Shown here: positions 25,235 to 33,296 of the stretch, piece by piece
Layout of the letters: every line of letters starts with the position of its first letter
Position numbering within the stretch: position 1 is the stretch's first letter
Source: Streptomyces sp. H27-C3
GTDB lineage: Bacteria > Actinomycetota > Actinomycetes > Streptomycetales > Streptomycetaceae
DNA length: 64,000 nucleotides
NCBI RefSeq assembly: GCF_030063415.1
Contig: NZ_JASITA010000024.1
Location: forward strand, 1 to 64,000
Direction: 5' to 3'
Program-made: the position numbers and the translations under genes
Notes under the pieces: generated by a model
The model's input: only the letters and a program-made list of their open reading frames with translations
Told to the model about the DNA's origin: nothing
Database searches by the model: none

Positions 25235-26524
25235 TTACCTGGCCTCGTTGGCGGCCTTCACCAGGGCGTCCTTGGTGACCGCGCCGACGTACACCGTGCC
25301 GTCGTCCGTCATCAGGGCGTTGACCAGGCGGGTCGAGAAGATCGTGCCCGTGCCGAACTTGCCGGACACCTTGTCGCCCAGCGCGTCCATGAACTGCTCG
25401 GCCTCGGGCGGCAGGTCGCCACCCTTCTCACCGGCCTTGCCCTCGGCCTTGGGCGCCGTCGCGCCTTCGCCCGCAGGCGACTTGATCACGGCGACCGAGG
25501 ACCAGCCCTCGCCGAGGACGTTCAGCCCCTGAAGGTCATCGAGGCCGGAGGGCAGGCCGCCCTTGCCGCCGTCGAACTCCTTCTCGAACTCCTCAAAGCC
25601 CTTGTCGCCCTTGCCCTGCTCCTTGCCCTCGTCGGCCTCGGTCACCTTCGCGCCCTTGGGCGGGCTGAACTTGAAGGTGTCCGCGGACGGCTTTCCGAAG
25701 TCGACCTTGGTGAAGCCCGCGTCGATCGCGGCCTTGCCGCCGCTGCTCGGCGAGAGCGTGAACTTCAGCGGTACGCCGTTGTCAGCGTCGACCGCGATCC
25801 TGATGGCGCCGATCGTGGAGCCGGACCCCTTGGGCTTGATGAGCAGCTGGTACGCGTCGCGGCCCGCGACCTGCGTCGTGCCGTCGACGGTCACCGATGT
25901 GGTGTCGTCCGCGGCCTTCAGGACCTCTTCCGCGAGTGCCTTCGGGGTGGTCGGGACGCCCTCGGGCAGCTTCTCCTGCTTACCGGAATCCTTACCGGCA
26001 TCCTTGGGCGCCTTCGCGTGGAAGGCCTCGTTCGAGGCACTGTCGTACGCCCAGACCTCGCCGGCGTTGTGAATGAGGCTGTACTCGGCGGCGTCGTCGA
26101 GGATCGACACCCGCTGCTTGTCAGGGCCGTCCGCCGCGACACGCAGCGTGTGCGTGCCGGAGGCCAGCTCCATCAGCTTGTCCTTGGGGTCGGCCGACGC
26201 ACCCTCGCCGCCGCCCTTGGGACCCATGCCGCTCGCCAGGCCCTCGGCCAGGCCGCCCAGCGAGGGGATGCCCAGGTCGGTGCTGATCTTCACGGTGCCG
26301 GAGAGCCGCTGGGTGTCGGACGCGGCGATCTTCTCGATCAGCTGCTGCGCGGAGATCTTCGGAAGGTCGGGGTCGCCGGAGTTGGCTAGCGCCGGTACGA
26401 GCCCGATGGTTGCCGCCGCCACCCCCGCAACCGCGACCGGGACGATGTAGCGGGCGGCCTTGCGCCGGCTCGCCACGAAGCCCTTGGTCTCCTCGGTGGG
26501 CTGCGCGCTGTCGTTCGGTGCCAT
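25235..26524 (-). CDS. LolA/MucB-like membrane-anchored or secreted protein
   Basis: This 429-residue protein has a hydrophobic segment at about 20-45 (ARYIVPVAVAGVAAATIGLV) followed by ALANSGDPD, so it is a signal peptide or membrane anchor. The mature part, about 50-429, has the repetitive beta-rich pattern of LolA/RseB-type lipid-binding proteins, for example GTVKISTDLG, YSLIHNAGEVWAYDS and AYQLLIKPKG. A Lys/Gly/Glu-rich linker is present near 310-345. GGAGGT is 9 bases before the ATG. It is first in an operon with a DrrA-type ABC transporter, which suggests a role in lipid or cell-envelope traffic. That role is inferred. Confidence 0.75.
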   Translation of the reverse strand: MAPNDSAQPTEETKGFVASRRKAARYIVPVAVAGVAAATIGLVPALANSGDPDLPKISAQQLIEKIAASDTQRLSGTVKISTDLGIPSLGGLAEGLASGMGPKGGGEGASADPKDKLMELASGTHTLRVAADGPDKQRVSILDDAAEYSLIHNAGEVWAYDSASNEAFHAKAPKDAGKDSGKQEKLPEGVPTTPKALAEEVLKAADDTTSVTVDGTTQVAGRDAYQLLIKPKGSGSTIGAIRIAVDADNGVPLKFTLSPSSGGKAAIDAGFTKVDFGKPSADTFKFSPPKGAKVTEADEGKEQGKGDKGFEEFEKEFDGGKGGLPSGLDDLQGLNVLGEGWSSVAVIKSPAGEGATAPKAEGKAGEKGGDLPPEAEQFMDALGDKVSGKFGTGTIFSTRLVNALMTDDGTVYVGAVTKDALVKAANEAR

Positions 26525-26694
26525 GTGTGCTCTACCTCCGTGGTTGGCGGCCGTCGTCAGTTGCACTCGTCCACCCCGCGGCGCCATTCTCACCCGAATT
26601 GGTGGGGAGTGGTGGTCCCAATCTGACCAAATCGGCGGATGCGAAGCGTCAGCCCCCGGGATCAACTCCATCTACTGCTGCGGTATGACACAAA

Positions 26695-26736
26695 GCACCG
26701 GCGTCTCCCCCGCGGGGCAGGAGAAAACACCGGTGC
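26695..26736 (-). terminator. Hairpin after the CHRD gene
   Basis: GCACCGG (26695-26701) and CCGGTGC (26730-26736) enclose an inner TCTCC/GGAGA pair. The structure lies 44 bases beyond the stop of the CHRD-DUF3455 gene and may end its transcript. The 26525-26694 region is the promoter side of the LolA-like gene, and no further gene was seen in it. Confidence 0.5.
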
Positions 26737-26779
26737 CCCTTGCATCTATCTCGTGCCCCTACGCGGTCGGTTCTCCCGG

Positions 26780-27751
26780 TCAGCGCTGGATGAAGACGTA
26801 GTCGGCCCGGTACGAGACCGCGGCCAGCGAGCCCTCCGTGCAGCTACCGGCCGGCGCGACGCCACCCACCGTGTTCAGCCGCAGGATCTCGCCGGTGTGC
26901 GCGAGCAGCCCGCGCTTCTTGCCCGACTGCTGGGCCTGGAGGTCCAGCTCGGGGATGTTCGCGGCGCCGTTGGGCGTCCTGGAGATCACCGCGCCGGTGA
27001 CCGCGCTGCGGTCCGGGGCGATCCACTGGGGAGTGCCCGAGTTCGGCTCGACGAAGGAGTGGGCGATGCCGCCGGCCAGCACGGCCCGTACATCGCGCTG
27101 CTGGAACGAGAACTTCCCGTCCGTGCGCTTCTTGCACTCGTAGATCTGCTTGCCCCTGAGCACCGGGGCCTGGACGCTCTTCAGCGCGTGGCCGAAGTCG
27201 AAGGCGTTGGTCACCTTGTGGAACTGGCCGCGTACCGCGCCGCCCGGGAACTCCGCGGTGTGGAGGTTCGCGTAAAAGCCCGTAGGACCGGCCTTGAACG
27301 CGTCCAGCAGCGCCGCGTCCTTCACCTCGACGGACCCGGTGAGGCTGCGGCTCCTGCTCCTGCCGCTCTCGCTCTTGCCGAGCTGATCAGTGAAGTCGAT
27401 CTTGACGCCGCCGTTGACGCCCCTGCCGCCCTGGTGGATGTGCAGGGCGGTCGGCCGGTCGGCGCCGCGCCACTTCACAGCGAAGGACACCGTGCTGCCC
27501 TCGACCTTGAGGAACTCCAGCGCGGCGCCGTCCTTGTCGCCCGCGGCCGGGCCGCCCGGCACAGGCACCTCGTTGCCGCCCTTGAGGCTCGCCGCGAAGA
27601 AGGAGGCGTCGCCACGGGTGCTGGTGCTGGTACTGCCGCTGTCGGCGAAGGCCGGCAGCGCGGCGAGCGTGACGCCCGCCGCGGCCGCGACCGCGGTGGT
27701 GGCGATCAGGATGGTCTTGCGGGTACGTCGTCGCTGCGCGATATCGCTCAT
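26780..27751 (-). CDS. Secreted CHRD domain plus DUF3455 protein
   Basis: This 323-residue exported protein has a Sec signal peptide at about 1-36 (IATTAVAAAAGVTLAALPAFA). A CHRD domain covers about 45-175, with SLKGGNEVPVP, ALHIHQGGRG and LHTAEFPGGAVRGQF. A DUF3455 module covers about 180-323, with YECKKRTDGKFSFQQ, IPELDLQAQQ and LNTVGGVAPAGSC. The two domains are usually on separate proteins as far as I recall. Function is unknown; an extracellular or wall location is expected. GGGAG precedes ATG 27749-27751. A Crp-type palindrome lies about 95 bases upstream of the start. Confidence 0.85.
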   Translation of the reverse strand: MSDIAQRRRTRKTILIATTAVAAAAGVTLAALPAFADSGSTSTSTRGDASFFAASLKGGNEVPVPGGPAAGDKDGAALEFLKVEGSTVSFAVKWRGADRPTALHIHQGGRGVNGGVKIDFTDQLGKSESGRSRSRSLTGSVEVKDAALLDAFKAGPTGFYANLHTAEFPGGAVRGQFHKVTNAFDFGHALKSVQAPVLRGKQIYECKKRTDGKFSFQQRDVRAVLAGGIAHSFVEPNSGTPQWIAPDRSAVTGAVISRTPNGAANIPELDLQAQQSGKKRGLLAHTGEILRLNTVGGVAPAGSCTEGSLAAVSYRADYVFIQR

Positions 27752-27844
27752 GACCGGAATTCTCCCCGTATCCCGTGCCATCGCCCCCTGCGACGGCATC
27801 TGGGCATACGTACGAAGCGGATCTCAGCCTGGACTCAACCCAAA

Positions 27845-27864
27845 GATGTGACCTGCGCCACATC
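27845..27864. promoter_or_regulatory. Crp-type palindrome upstream of the CHRD gene
   Basis: GATGTGACCTGCGCCACATC is an almost perfect palindrome. It fits the GTG-N6-G-N-CAC pattern reported for the Streptomyces cAMP receptor protein. It lies in the 124-base gap between the CHRD gene start and the polyprenyl synthase stop. Its 15-base core recurs at 55533. Confidence 0.6.
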
Positions 27865-27875
27865 CCGGCGTCACG

Positions 27876-28886
27876 TCATCCGGCGCGGTGCACCACGGTG
27901 TCGCACAGCTCCTCCAGAGCCGACTTCGCATAGCACTCGGGCAGCGGCGCCAGTGTGTCGCGGGCCTCCTGCGCATACCGCACGGTGTCGCGTCGCGCCT
28001 GCTCCAGGGCCGGGTGCTCACGCATGCGCCGCAGCACCTCCGTGAGCCTGGCGTCGTCCGTGAGGTCCCCGTCGAGCAGCTCGCACAGCTCCACGTCCCC
28101 CGGACGCCCGTGCGCCGCCGCCTGCGCCCTCAGGTGCAGCACCGGCAGCGTGGGGATGCCCTCGCGCAGGTCCGTGCCGGGCGTCTTGCCCGACTCATGG
28201 CCCTCACTGGAGATGTCCAGCAGGTCGTCCGCGAGCTGGAAGGCGATGCCGAGCCGCTCGCCGTACTGCGTCAGGATGTCGACGACACTCTCGTCCGCGC
28301 CGGCCATGATCGCGCCGAATCGCCCGGAGACCGCGACGAGCGAGCCGGTCTTGCCTGCGATGACGTCCAGGTAGTGATCAACCGGGTCGCGGCCGTCGCG
28401 CGGCCCCGACGTCTCCAGGATCTGGCCGGTGACCAGGCGTTCGAACGCCTCCGCCTGGACACGCACGGCTTCGAGTCCGAGATCGGCCAGTATGTGCGAC
28501 GCCCGCGCGAACAGGAAGTCACCGGTGAGCACCGCGACCGAGTTGCCCCAGCGCGCGTTGGCGCTGGCCACTCCGCGGCGCACATCAGCCTCGTCCATCA
28601 CGTCGTCGTGGTACAGCGTGGCCAGATGCGTCAGCTCGACGACCACGGCGGAGGGCACGATGCCCGGCGCGTGGGGATCACCGAACTGCGAGGCCAGCAT
28701 GACAAGGAGCGGACGGAACCGCTTGCCGCCCGCCCGCACCAGGTGCCGGGCGGCGTCCGTGATGAAGGGGACCTCGCTCTTGGTGGCGTCGAGCAGTCCC
28801 TCCTCGACAGCCGCCAATCCGGCCTGCACATCGGCCTCAAGAGCCTGGTCCCGCACGCTCAGTCCGAACGGCCCGACGACGGTCAC
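27876..28886 (-). CDS. Long-chain trans-polyprenyl diphosphate synthase
   Basis: This 336-residue enzyme condenses isopentenyl diphosphate units into a long prenyl chain, probably the menaquinone side chain. The first aspartate-rich motif is in LYHDDVMDEADVRRG and the second in FQLADDLLDISSEG. AGGKRFRPLLVML holds the usual Lys/Arg substrate contacts. The residue before the first motif cluster (ATLYHDD) is small, compatible with a long product. GTG 28884-28886 has AGGAG 8 bases upstream. It is in a respiratory neighbourhood, as in other Streptomyces. Divergent from the broken POT gene. Confidence 0.9.
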   Translation of the reverse strand: MTVVGPFGLSVRDQALEADVQAGLAAVEEGLLDATKSEVPFITDAARHLVRAGGKRFRPLLVMLASQFGDPHAPGIVPSAVVVELTHLATLYHDDVMDEADVRRGVASANARWGNSVAVLTGDFLFARASHILADLGLEAVRVQAEAFERLVTGQILETSGPRDGRDPVDHYLDVIAGKTGSLVAVSGRFGAIMAGADESVVDILTQYGERLGIAFQLADDLLDISSEGHESGKTPGTDLREGIPTLPVLHLRAQAAAHGRPGDVELCELLDGDLTDDARLTEVLRRMREHPALEQARRDTVRYAQEARDTLAPLPECYAKSALEELCDTVVHRAG

Positions 28887-29063
28887 GAGGGCTACTCCTG
28901 TCTGCTGACGATCACACGGATTGTCGATCTGTCGCTGTCCACAACTCAAGTCAGCGTATCCGGTCAGCTTTCGATCACCGAGAGCGCCTTCCCGTCGCCC
29001 CGAGCGCAGTCCGATGAGCCCCGGTATGTTCGTTTTCAGCTCATGCGACCAGGAGTAGGCCCT

Positions 29064-29977
29064 TTGTCCAGCACTGTGCCCGACACCGACTCAGACCAGC
29101 CACCGCCCGAGGACGACCACGCCTTCTTCGGGCAGCCGCGTGGCCTGATGACCCTCTCCGGCCTGGAGGTCTGGGAACGTTTCTCGTTCCTGGGCATGCA
29201 GGCCACCCTCGTCCTGTACTTCGCCGACGCTGTCTCCGACGGCGGCATGGGCATGGATCCGGCAACCGCCGCCTCGGTCTCGGCGGCGTACGGAACCATG
29301 GTCTATCTGGTCGCCGTGGCCGGTGGCTGGCTGGCCGACCGCGTCCTCGGCTCCTACCGCGCCGTGCTGTGGGGCGGCGTCCTCATCGCCTGCGGCCACT
29401 ATTCGATGGCCGTCCCCACCGACGGCATGACCTGGACGGGGCTCGGCCTGATCAGCGCCGGTACGGGCCTGCTCAAGCCCAATGTCGCCGGCATGGTCGG
29501 CAGGCTCTACCGCACCGGCGACCGCCGCGACGCCGGTTTCGCCCTTTACTACATGGGCATCAACATCGGCGCCTTCGCCGGCCCGCTGGTCACCGGCTGG
29601 CTCGGTGACCACAAGGGCTGGCACTGGGGCTTCTCGGCCGCCGCGATCGGCATGACCTTCGGTCTGATCCAGTACGTGATGGGCCGCCGTCACCTGGCCG
29701 GGCGCAAAGCCTCCGCCGAATTCAAGCTGCCGCCCGACGGCATGCGCCGGGCCGTACGCCCGATCGTCGCCGGGGTCCTGGGTTTCGCCGCCGTAACGAC
29801 TCTGCTCGCGCTGTCGCCGGCCCTCGCCAACGGCATCCAGGCGCAGGTCGTGAAGTTGTACGGCGAGGTGTCGAACCCCGTGCACTTCGGCGTCAACGGC
29901 GCCGTCGCGGTAGCGGTCGGCCTGGCCGCGATCGCCGCCGCCCCTGGCTCAAGCCCACCATGCACCCCGTCCACTGA
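29064..29977 (+). pseudogene. Broken POT/PTR-family peptide transporter
   Basis: The start is TTG at 29064 with AGGAG 8 bases upstream. The N-terminal half looks normal, with GLEVWERFSFLGMQATLVLY, GTGLLKPNVAGMVG and YYMGINIGAFAGPLV. After about residue 225 (VLGFAAVTTLLALS) the sequence jumps straight to NGIQAQVVKLYGEVS, the last helix region. Roughly 150-200 residues of the usual 450-500 are missing. In addition the CCCC run at 29941-29944 appears one C short: adding one C gives PWLKPTMHPVH and the stop at 29975-29977. As read, the frame runs on into the next gene. The gene should encode a proton-coupled di/tripeptide importer but looks non-functional. Confidence 0.75.
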
Positions 29978-29985
29978 GGTGACCC

Positions 29986-31989
29986 ATGCAGATCCATGTC
30001 CGTCCCGCTTCCGACTTCCCGTACCCCACGACCCAGGAGGACGTACGGATCCCGCTTCCCGACGGGACGCGTCTTTACGCCCGCATCTGGCGTCCGGTGA
30101 CCGAGGAGCCCGTACCGGCGCTGCTCGAATACCTGCCGTACCGGCTGAGCGACTGGACCGCGCCGCGTGACGCGCAGCGCCACCCCTGGTACGCGGGGCA
30201 CGGCTACGCCTCGGTGCGGGTGGATGTGCGCGGACACGGCAACAGCGAGGGCATGCCGGGCGACGAGTACGACGCGACGGAGCTGGCGGACGGCGTCGCG
30301 GTGGTGAACTGGCTCGCCGAGCAGCCCTGGTGCACCGGCAAGGTCGGCATGTTCGGCATCTCCTGGGGCGGCTTCAACTCCCTGCAGATCGCGGCGCTCG
30401 CCCCCGAGCCGCTCAAGGCGATCGTCACGGTCTGCTCCTCGGACGACCGCTACGACAACGACGTGCACTACATGGGCGGCTCCGTACTGGCCGTGGACAT
30501 GCACGCCTGGGCGGCGACCATGCTCGCCTTCGTCTCACGCCCGCCCGACCCGGCGCAGGTGGGCGACGCCTGGCGGGACATGTGGCTGACCCGCCTGGAG
30601 AAGGTCGAGCCCCTCATCCACACCTGGCTGACGCACCAGACGCGCGACGACTACTGGAAGCACGGCAGCGTCTGCGAGGACTACGGGGCGATCGACGCGG
30701 CGGTGCTCGCGGTGGGCGGCTGGCACGACCCGTACCGCGACACGGCGCTGCGGCTGGTCGAGCATCTGGATCCCAACCGGGTACGGGGCCTGATCGGCCC
30801 GTGGTCGCACCAGTACCCGGACCGGGGGCGGCCGCCAGGACCGGCCATCGGCTTCCTCCAGGAGACGCTGCGCTGGTGGGACCACTGGCTGAAGGACTCC
30901 GACGACACCGACGTCATGGCGGAGCCGCTGCTGCGCTCCTGGATCAGCGAGTCGCATCCGCCGCGGACGGTGTACGAGGAGCTGCCTGGCCGCTGGGTGG
31001 GCGACGCGGTCTGGCCGTCGCCACACATCACCAGCGTCCCGTTCGCCCTCCAGGGCGCCCCGATCGTCGTCGACTCGCCGCAGCACACCGGCCTGGACGC
31101 GGGCCGCTTCTTTCCCTTCGGCAACGACGCGGACCTGCCGCCCGACCAGCGGGAGGAGGACGCGAAGTCGGCGAGCTTCGAATTCCCGGTGGGCGAGAGC
31201 GCCATCGAGATCCTGGGCCGCCCCAGGGTCCGGCTGCGCCTGACCCTGGGCGTCCCGTTCGGCCAGGCCGCCGCCCGGGTCTGCGACGTGGCGCCGGACG
31301 GCTCCTCGACCCTGATCACCAGGGGCGTCCTCAACCTCTCGGCGCGCAACGGGCGCGACCGGGCGGACGCGTGGCCGCTGGGCGCGACCAAGGACGTCAC
31401 CTTCGAGCTGAACGGCATCGGCCACAGCTTCCCGCCCGGCCACCGCATCCGGCTGTCGGTCTCGTCGGCGTACTGGCCGTGGATCTGGCCGCAGGCGGAC
31501 TCGGCGGGCTTCACCCTCGACCCGGCGGGCAGCAGCCTGGAGCTCCCGGTCCGGACCCCGACCCACGATTCGATCACCTTCGCCCCGCCGGAGCAGTCGA
31601 CCCCACTGGCCGTCGCCTTCCCCGAGAACCCCGACCAGCGCCCCGAACGCCTCATCACCCGCGATGTGGCCGCCGGCGAATGGCGCATGGAGGTCGACCC
31701 GCGTTACGGGGGGACCCGGGTCTACCCGGACGGCCTCAAGTTCACCGAGGACGCGCTGGAGACGTACACGATCCACGAATCGGACCCGCAGAGCGCGCGC
31801 ACCCGCTCGGACTGGACGATCCGGCTGCACCGCCCGGAGACGGGCTGGGACGTACGCGTCACCACGCGTTCCGAGATCGCCTGTGACGCGGCGGACTTCA
31901 TCACGTCGAACGAGGTGACGTGCCGGGAGGGCAACGAGGTGGTCTTCCACCGGACGTGGGAAAAGCGGATTCCGCGCACGGCGGGGTGA
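29986..31989 (+). CDS. CocE/NonD family hydrolase (S15 peptidase-like)
   Basis: This is a 667-residue alpha/beta hydrolase with a jelly-roll tail. The nucleophile serine is in FGISWGGFNSLQ. VRVDVRGHGNSEG is the loop typical of the X-Pro dipeptidyl-peptidase/cocaine esterase group. A candidate acid is D in GGWHDPYRD and the histidine in GPWSHQYP. The C-terminal X-Pro-type beta domain runs from about 350 to the end (LNGIGHSFPPGHRIRLSVSS). GAGGT is 6 bases before ATG. It follows the POT gene by 8 bases. Together they look like a former peptide uptake-and-cleavage unit. The substrate is unproven. Confidence 0.88.
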   Translation: MQIHVRPASDFPYPTTQEDVRIPLPDGTRLYARIWRPVTEEPVPALLEYLPYRLSDWTAPRDAQRHPWYAGHGYASVRVDVRGHGNSEGMPGDEYDATELADGVAVVNWLAEQPWCTGKVGMFGISWGGFNSLQIAALAPEPLKAIVTVCSSDDRYDNDVHYMGGSVLAVDMHAWAATMLAFVSRPPDPAQVGDAWRDMWLTRLEKVEPLIHTWLTHQTRDDYWKHGSVCEDYGAIDAAVLAVGGWHDPYRDTALRLVEHLDPNRVRGLIGPWSHQYPDRGRPPGPAIGFLQETLRWWDHWLKDSDDTDVMAEPLLRSWISESHPPRTVYEELPGRWVGDAVWPSPHITSVPFALQGAPIVVDSPQHTGLDAGRFFPFGNDADLPPDQREEDAKSASFEFPVGESAIEILGRPRVRLRLTLGVPFGQAAARVCDVAPDGSSTLITRGVLNLSARNGRDRADAWPLGATKDVTFELNGIGHSFPPGHRIRLSVSSAYWPWIWPQADSAGFTLDPAGSSLELPVRTPTHDSITFAPPEQSTPLAVAFPENPDQRPERLITRDVAAGEWRMEVDPRYGGTRVYPDGLKFTEDALETYTIHESDPQSARTRSDWTIRLHRPETGWDVRVTTRSEIACDAADFITSNEVTCREGNEVVFHRTWEKRIPRTAG

Positions 31990-32078
31990 GGGTGCGGGGG
32001 GTGAGGGTGCGAGGCGCATGCGGCGGGCTGTTCCACTACCCGCACCCCGCCTCGCGCCCCCGCACCCGCCTCACCCCC
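31987..32078. terminator. GC-rich inverted repeat between convergent genes
   Basis: GGGTGCGGGGGGTGAGGGTG and GCGAGGCG near 31990-32017 pair imperfectly with CGCCTCGCGCCCC and CGCACCCGCCTCACCCC near 32047-32077. The long imperfect stem sits between the CocE-like gene and the convergent flavoprotein gene, so it can serve both as terminator. A similar GGTGCGGG-type repeat is present at 36681. Confidence 0.5.
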
Positions 32079-33270
32079 GCGCCACCGCCCCCGCAACCCG
32101 AGGCGACGCATACTCCGTGCCGCACACGAACCGCATCACCGGCCCGAACGAAGCCGCCGCGGGCAACCCCGTGAAGTGCAGGCCCCGCACCGACGACCCG
32201 TACCCCGCGTCCAGCCGCGGCGCCCCCCGCGTCACCGCCAGGTCCGCCCGCAGCTCGTGCCCGAGGAAGTCCAGCGCCGCCACGTCCGTCCGGTAGCCCG
32301 TCGCGGCCATCACATGGTCGGCGGACAGCTCGCGCTGCGCGCCCCGCCCCCCGCTCAGCGTCAGCACCGGGCGGCCGTCCTCCACCCGCGCGCCCTCGAT
32401 CCGGCGCCCGTCCGTCACCTGGATCCGCCCCGCCAGGAAGCGCTCGCGCAGCCACCACGCGCCGAGCGGCCCCAGCACCCGGCGCACCAGGTAGTGGCGC
32501 GCGGGCGCGGGCAGGCGGCGTACATGCGTGGCGTGGTACGACAGCGCGTACAGCGACCAGGCCCGGCCGAACGGCGACTCGGGCCGCAGCCGTGACTGCC
32601 GGTCGGGGGCGTCTCCGAAGGACACCGCGCCCGGCCCCCGCGCCACGATCCGCACCGACGCCGCACCCGCCTCCGCCAACAGCACCGCGTTCTCCAGCGC
32701 GGACTGCCCGGCGCCCACAACGATGACGTCCTGCCCCGCGAAGCGCGACAGGTCGCGATGGAATGAGGCGTGCGAGATCGGGCCGTTCGCCGAAAGACCT
32801 TCCGGCACCGCCGACGCCAGCTCGCGCGGCATCCGCGCCAGGCCCGCCAGGCCCGTCGCCACCACGACCGCCCGCGCCACGAACTGCTCGCCCGAGTCGA
32901 GCTTCAGCTCGAAGCCCTCACGCGACCGGTCCACGGACACCACGCGCACCTGCTCCAGATCCGGCAGCAGCTTCCGGGCGAACCACTGCCCGTACTCCAC
33001 GAACGTCTCCACCGGGATCACGTCCCAGTCGGACTCGTACCGCCGCTCGCCCGTCTCCGCGCAGAAGTCGATCAGATCGTGGCCCGGCTGCGGGGCGTCG
33101 ATGTTGGATGCCACCGGCGTCGACTTGAGCAACATCCCGGCGGGCATGTTCTCGCGCCAGCTCACCATCGGTGAACCGAACACGCGGACCGGAATGCCGC
33201 GGGCCCGCAGATGGGCCGCGGTGGACAGGCCGTAGGGCCCTGCCCCGATGACCACTACCGGACGGATCAC
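32071..33270 (-). CDS. FAD-dependent NAD(P)-binding flavoprotein
   Basis: This 399-residue two-dinucleotide-fold flavoprotein has an N-terminal FAD motif PVVVIGAGPYGLSTAAHL. A second Rossmann motif VIVVGAGQSALENAVLLAE near the middle suggests NAD(P)H binding, and the ATG motif is VMAATGYRTDV. The overall layout resembles flavin-containing monooxygenases and N-hydroxylases, but the substrate cannot be assigned. GAGGGG lies 7 bases before GTG 33268-33270. It follows an ATP-grasp gene by 26 bases on the same strand, so they probably form an operon. Confidence 0.85.
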   Translation of the reverse strand: MIRPVVVIGAGPYGLSTAAHLRARGIPVRVFGSPMVSWRENMPAGMLLKSTPVASNIDAPQPGHDLIDFCAETGERRYESDWDVIPVETFVEYGQWFARKLLPDLEQVRVVSVDRSREGFELKLDSGEQFVARAVVVATGLAGLARMPRELASAVPEGLSANGPISHASFHRDLSRFAGQDVIVVGAGQSALENAVLLAEAGAASVRIVARGPGAVSFGDAPDRQSRLRPESPFGRAWSLYALSYHATHVRRLPAPARHYLVRRVLGPLGAWWLRERFLAGRIQVTDGRRIEGARVEDGRPVLTLSGGRGAQRELSADHVMAATGYRTDVAALDFLGHELRADLAVTRGAPRLDAGYGSSVRGLHFTGLPAAASFGPVMRFVCGTEYASPRVAGAVARG

Positions 33271-33296
33271 GTAAAGTCCCCTCCCCTGGGTGTCAA

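Noticed and set aside
29064..30170. A functional POT transporter fused to a novel C-terminus
   Set aside because: The extra C-terminal residues are an out-of-frame reading of the next gene. The proper ending PWLKPTMHPVH is present in the other frame.
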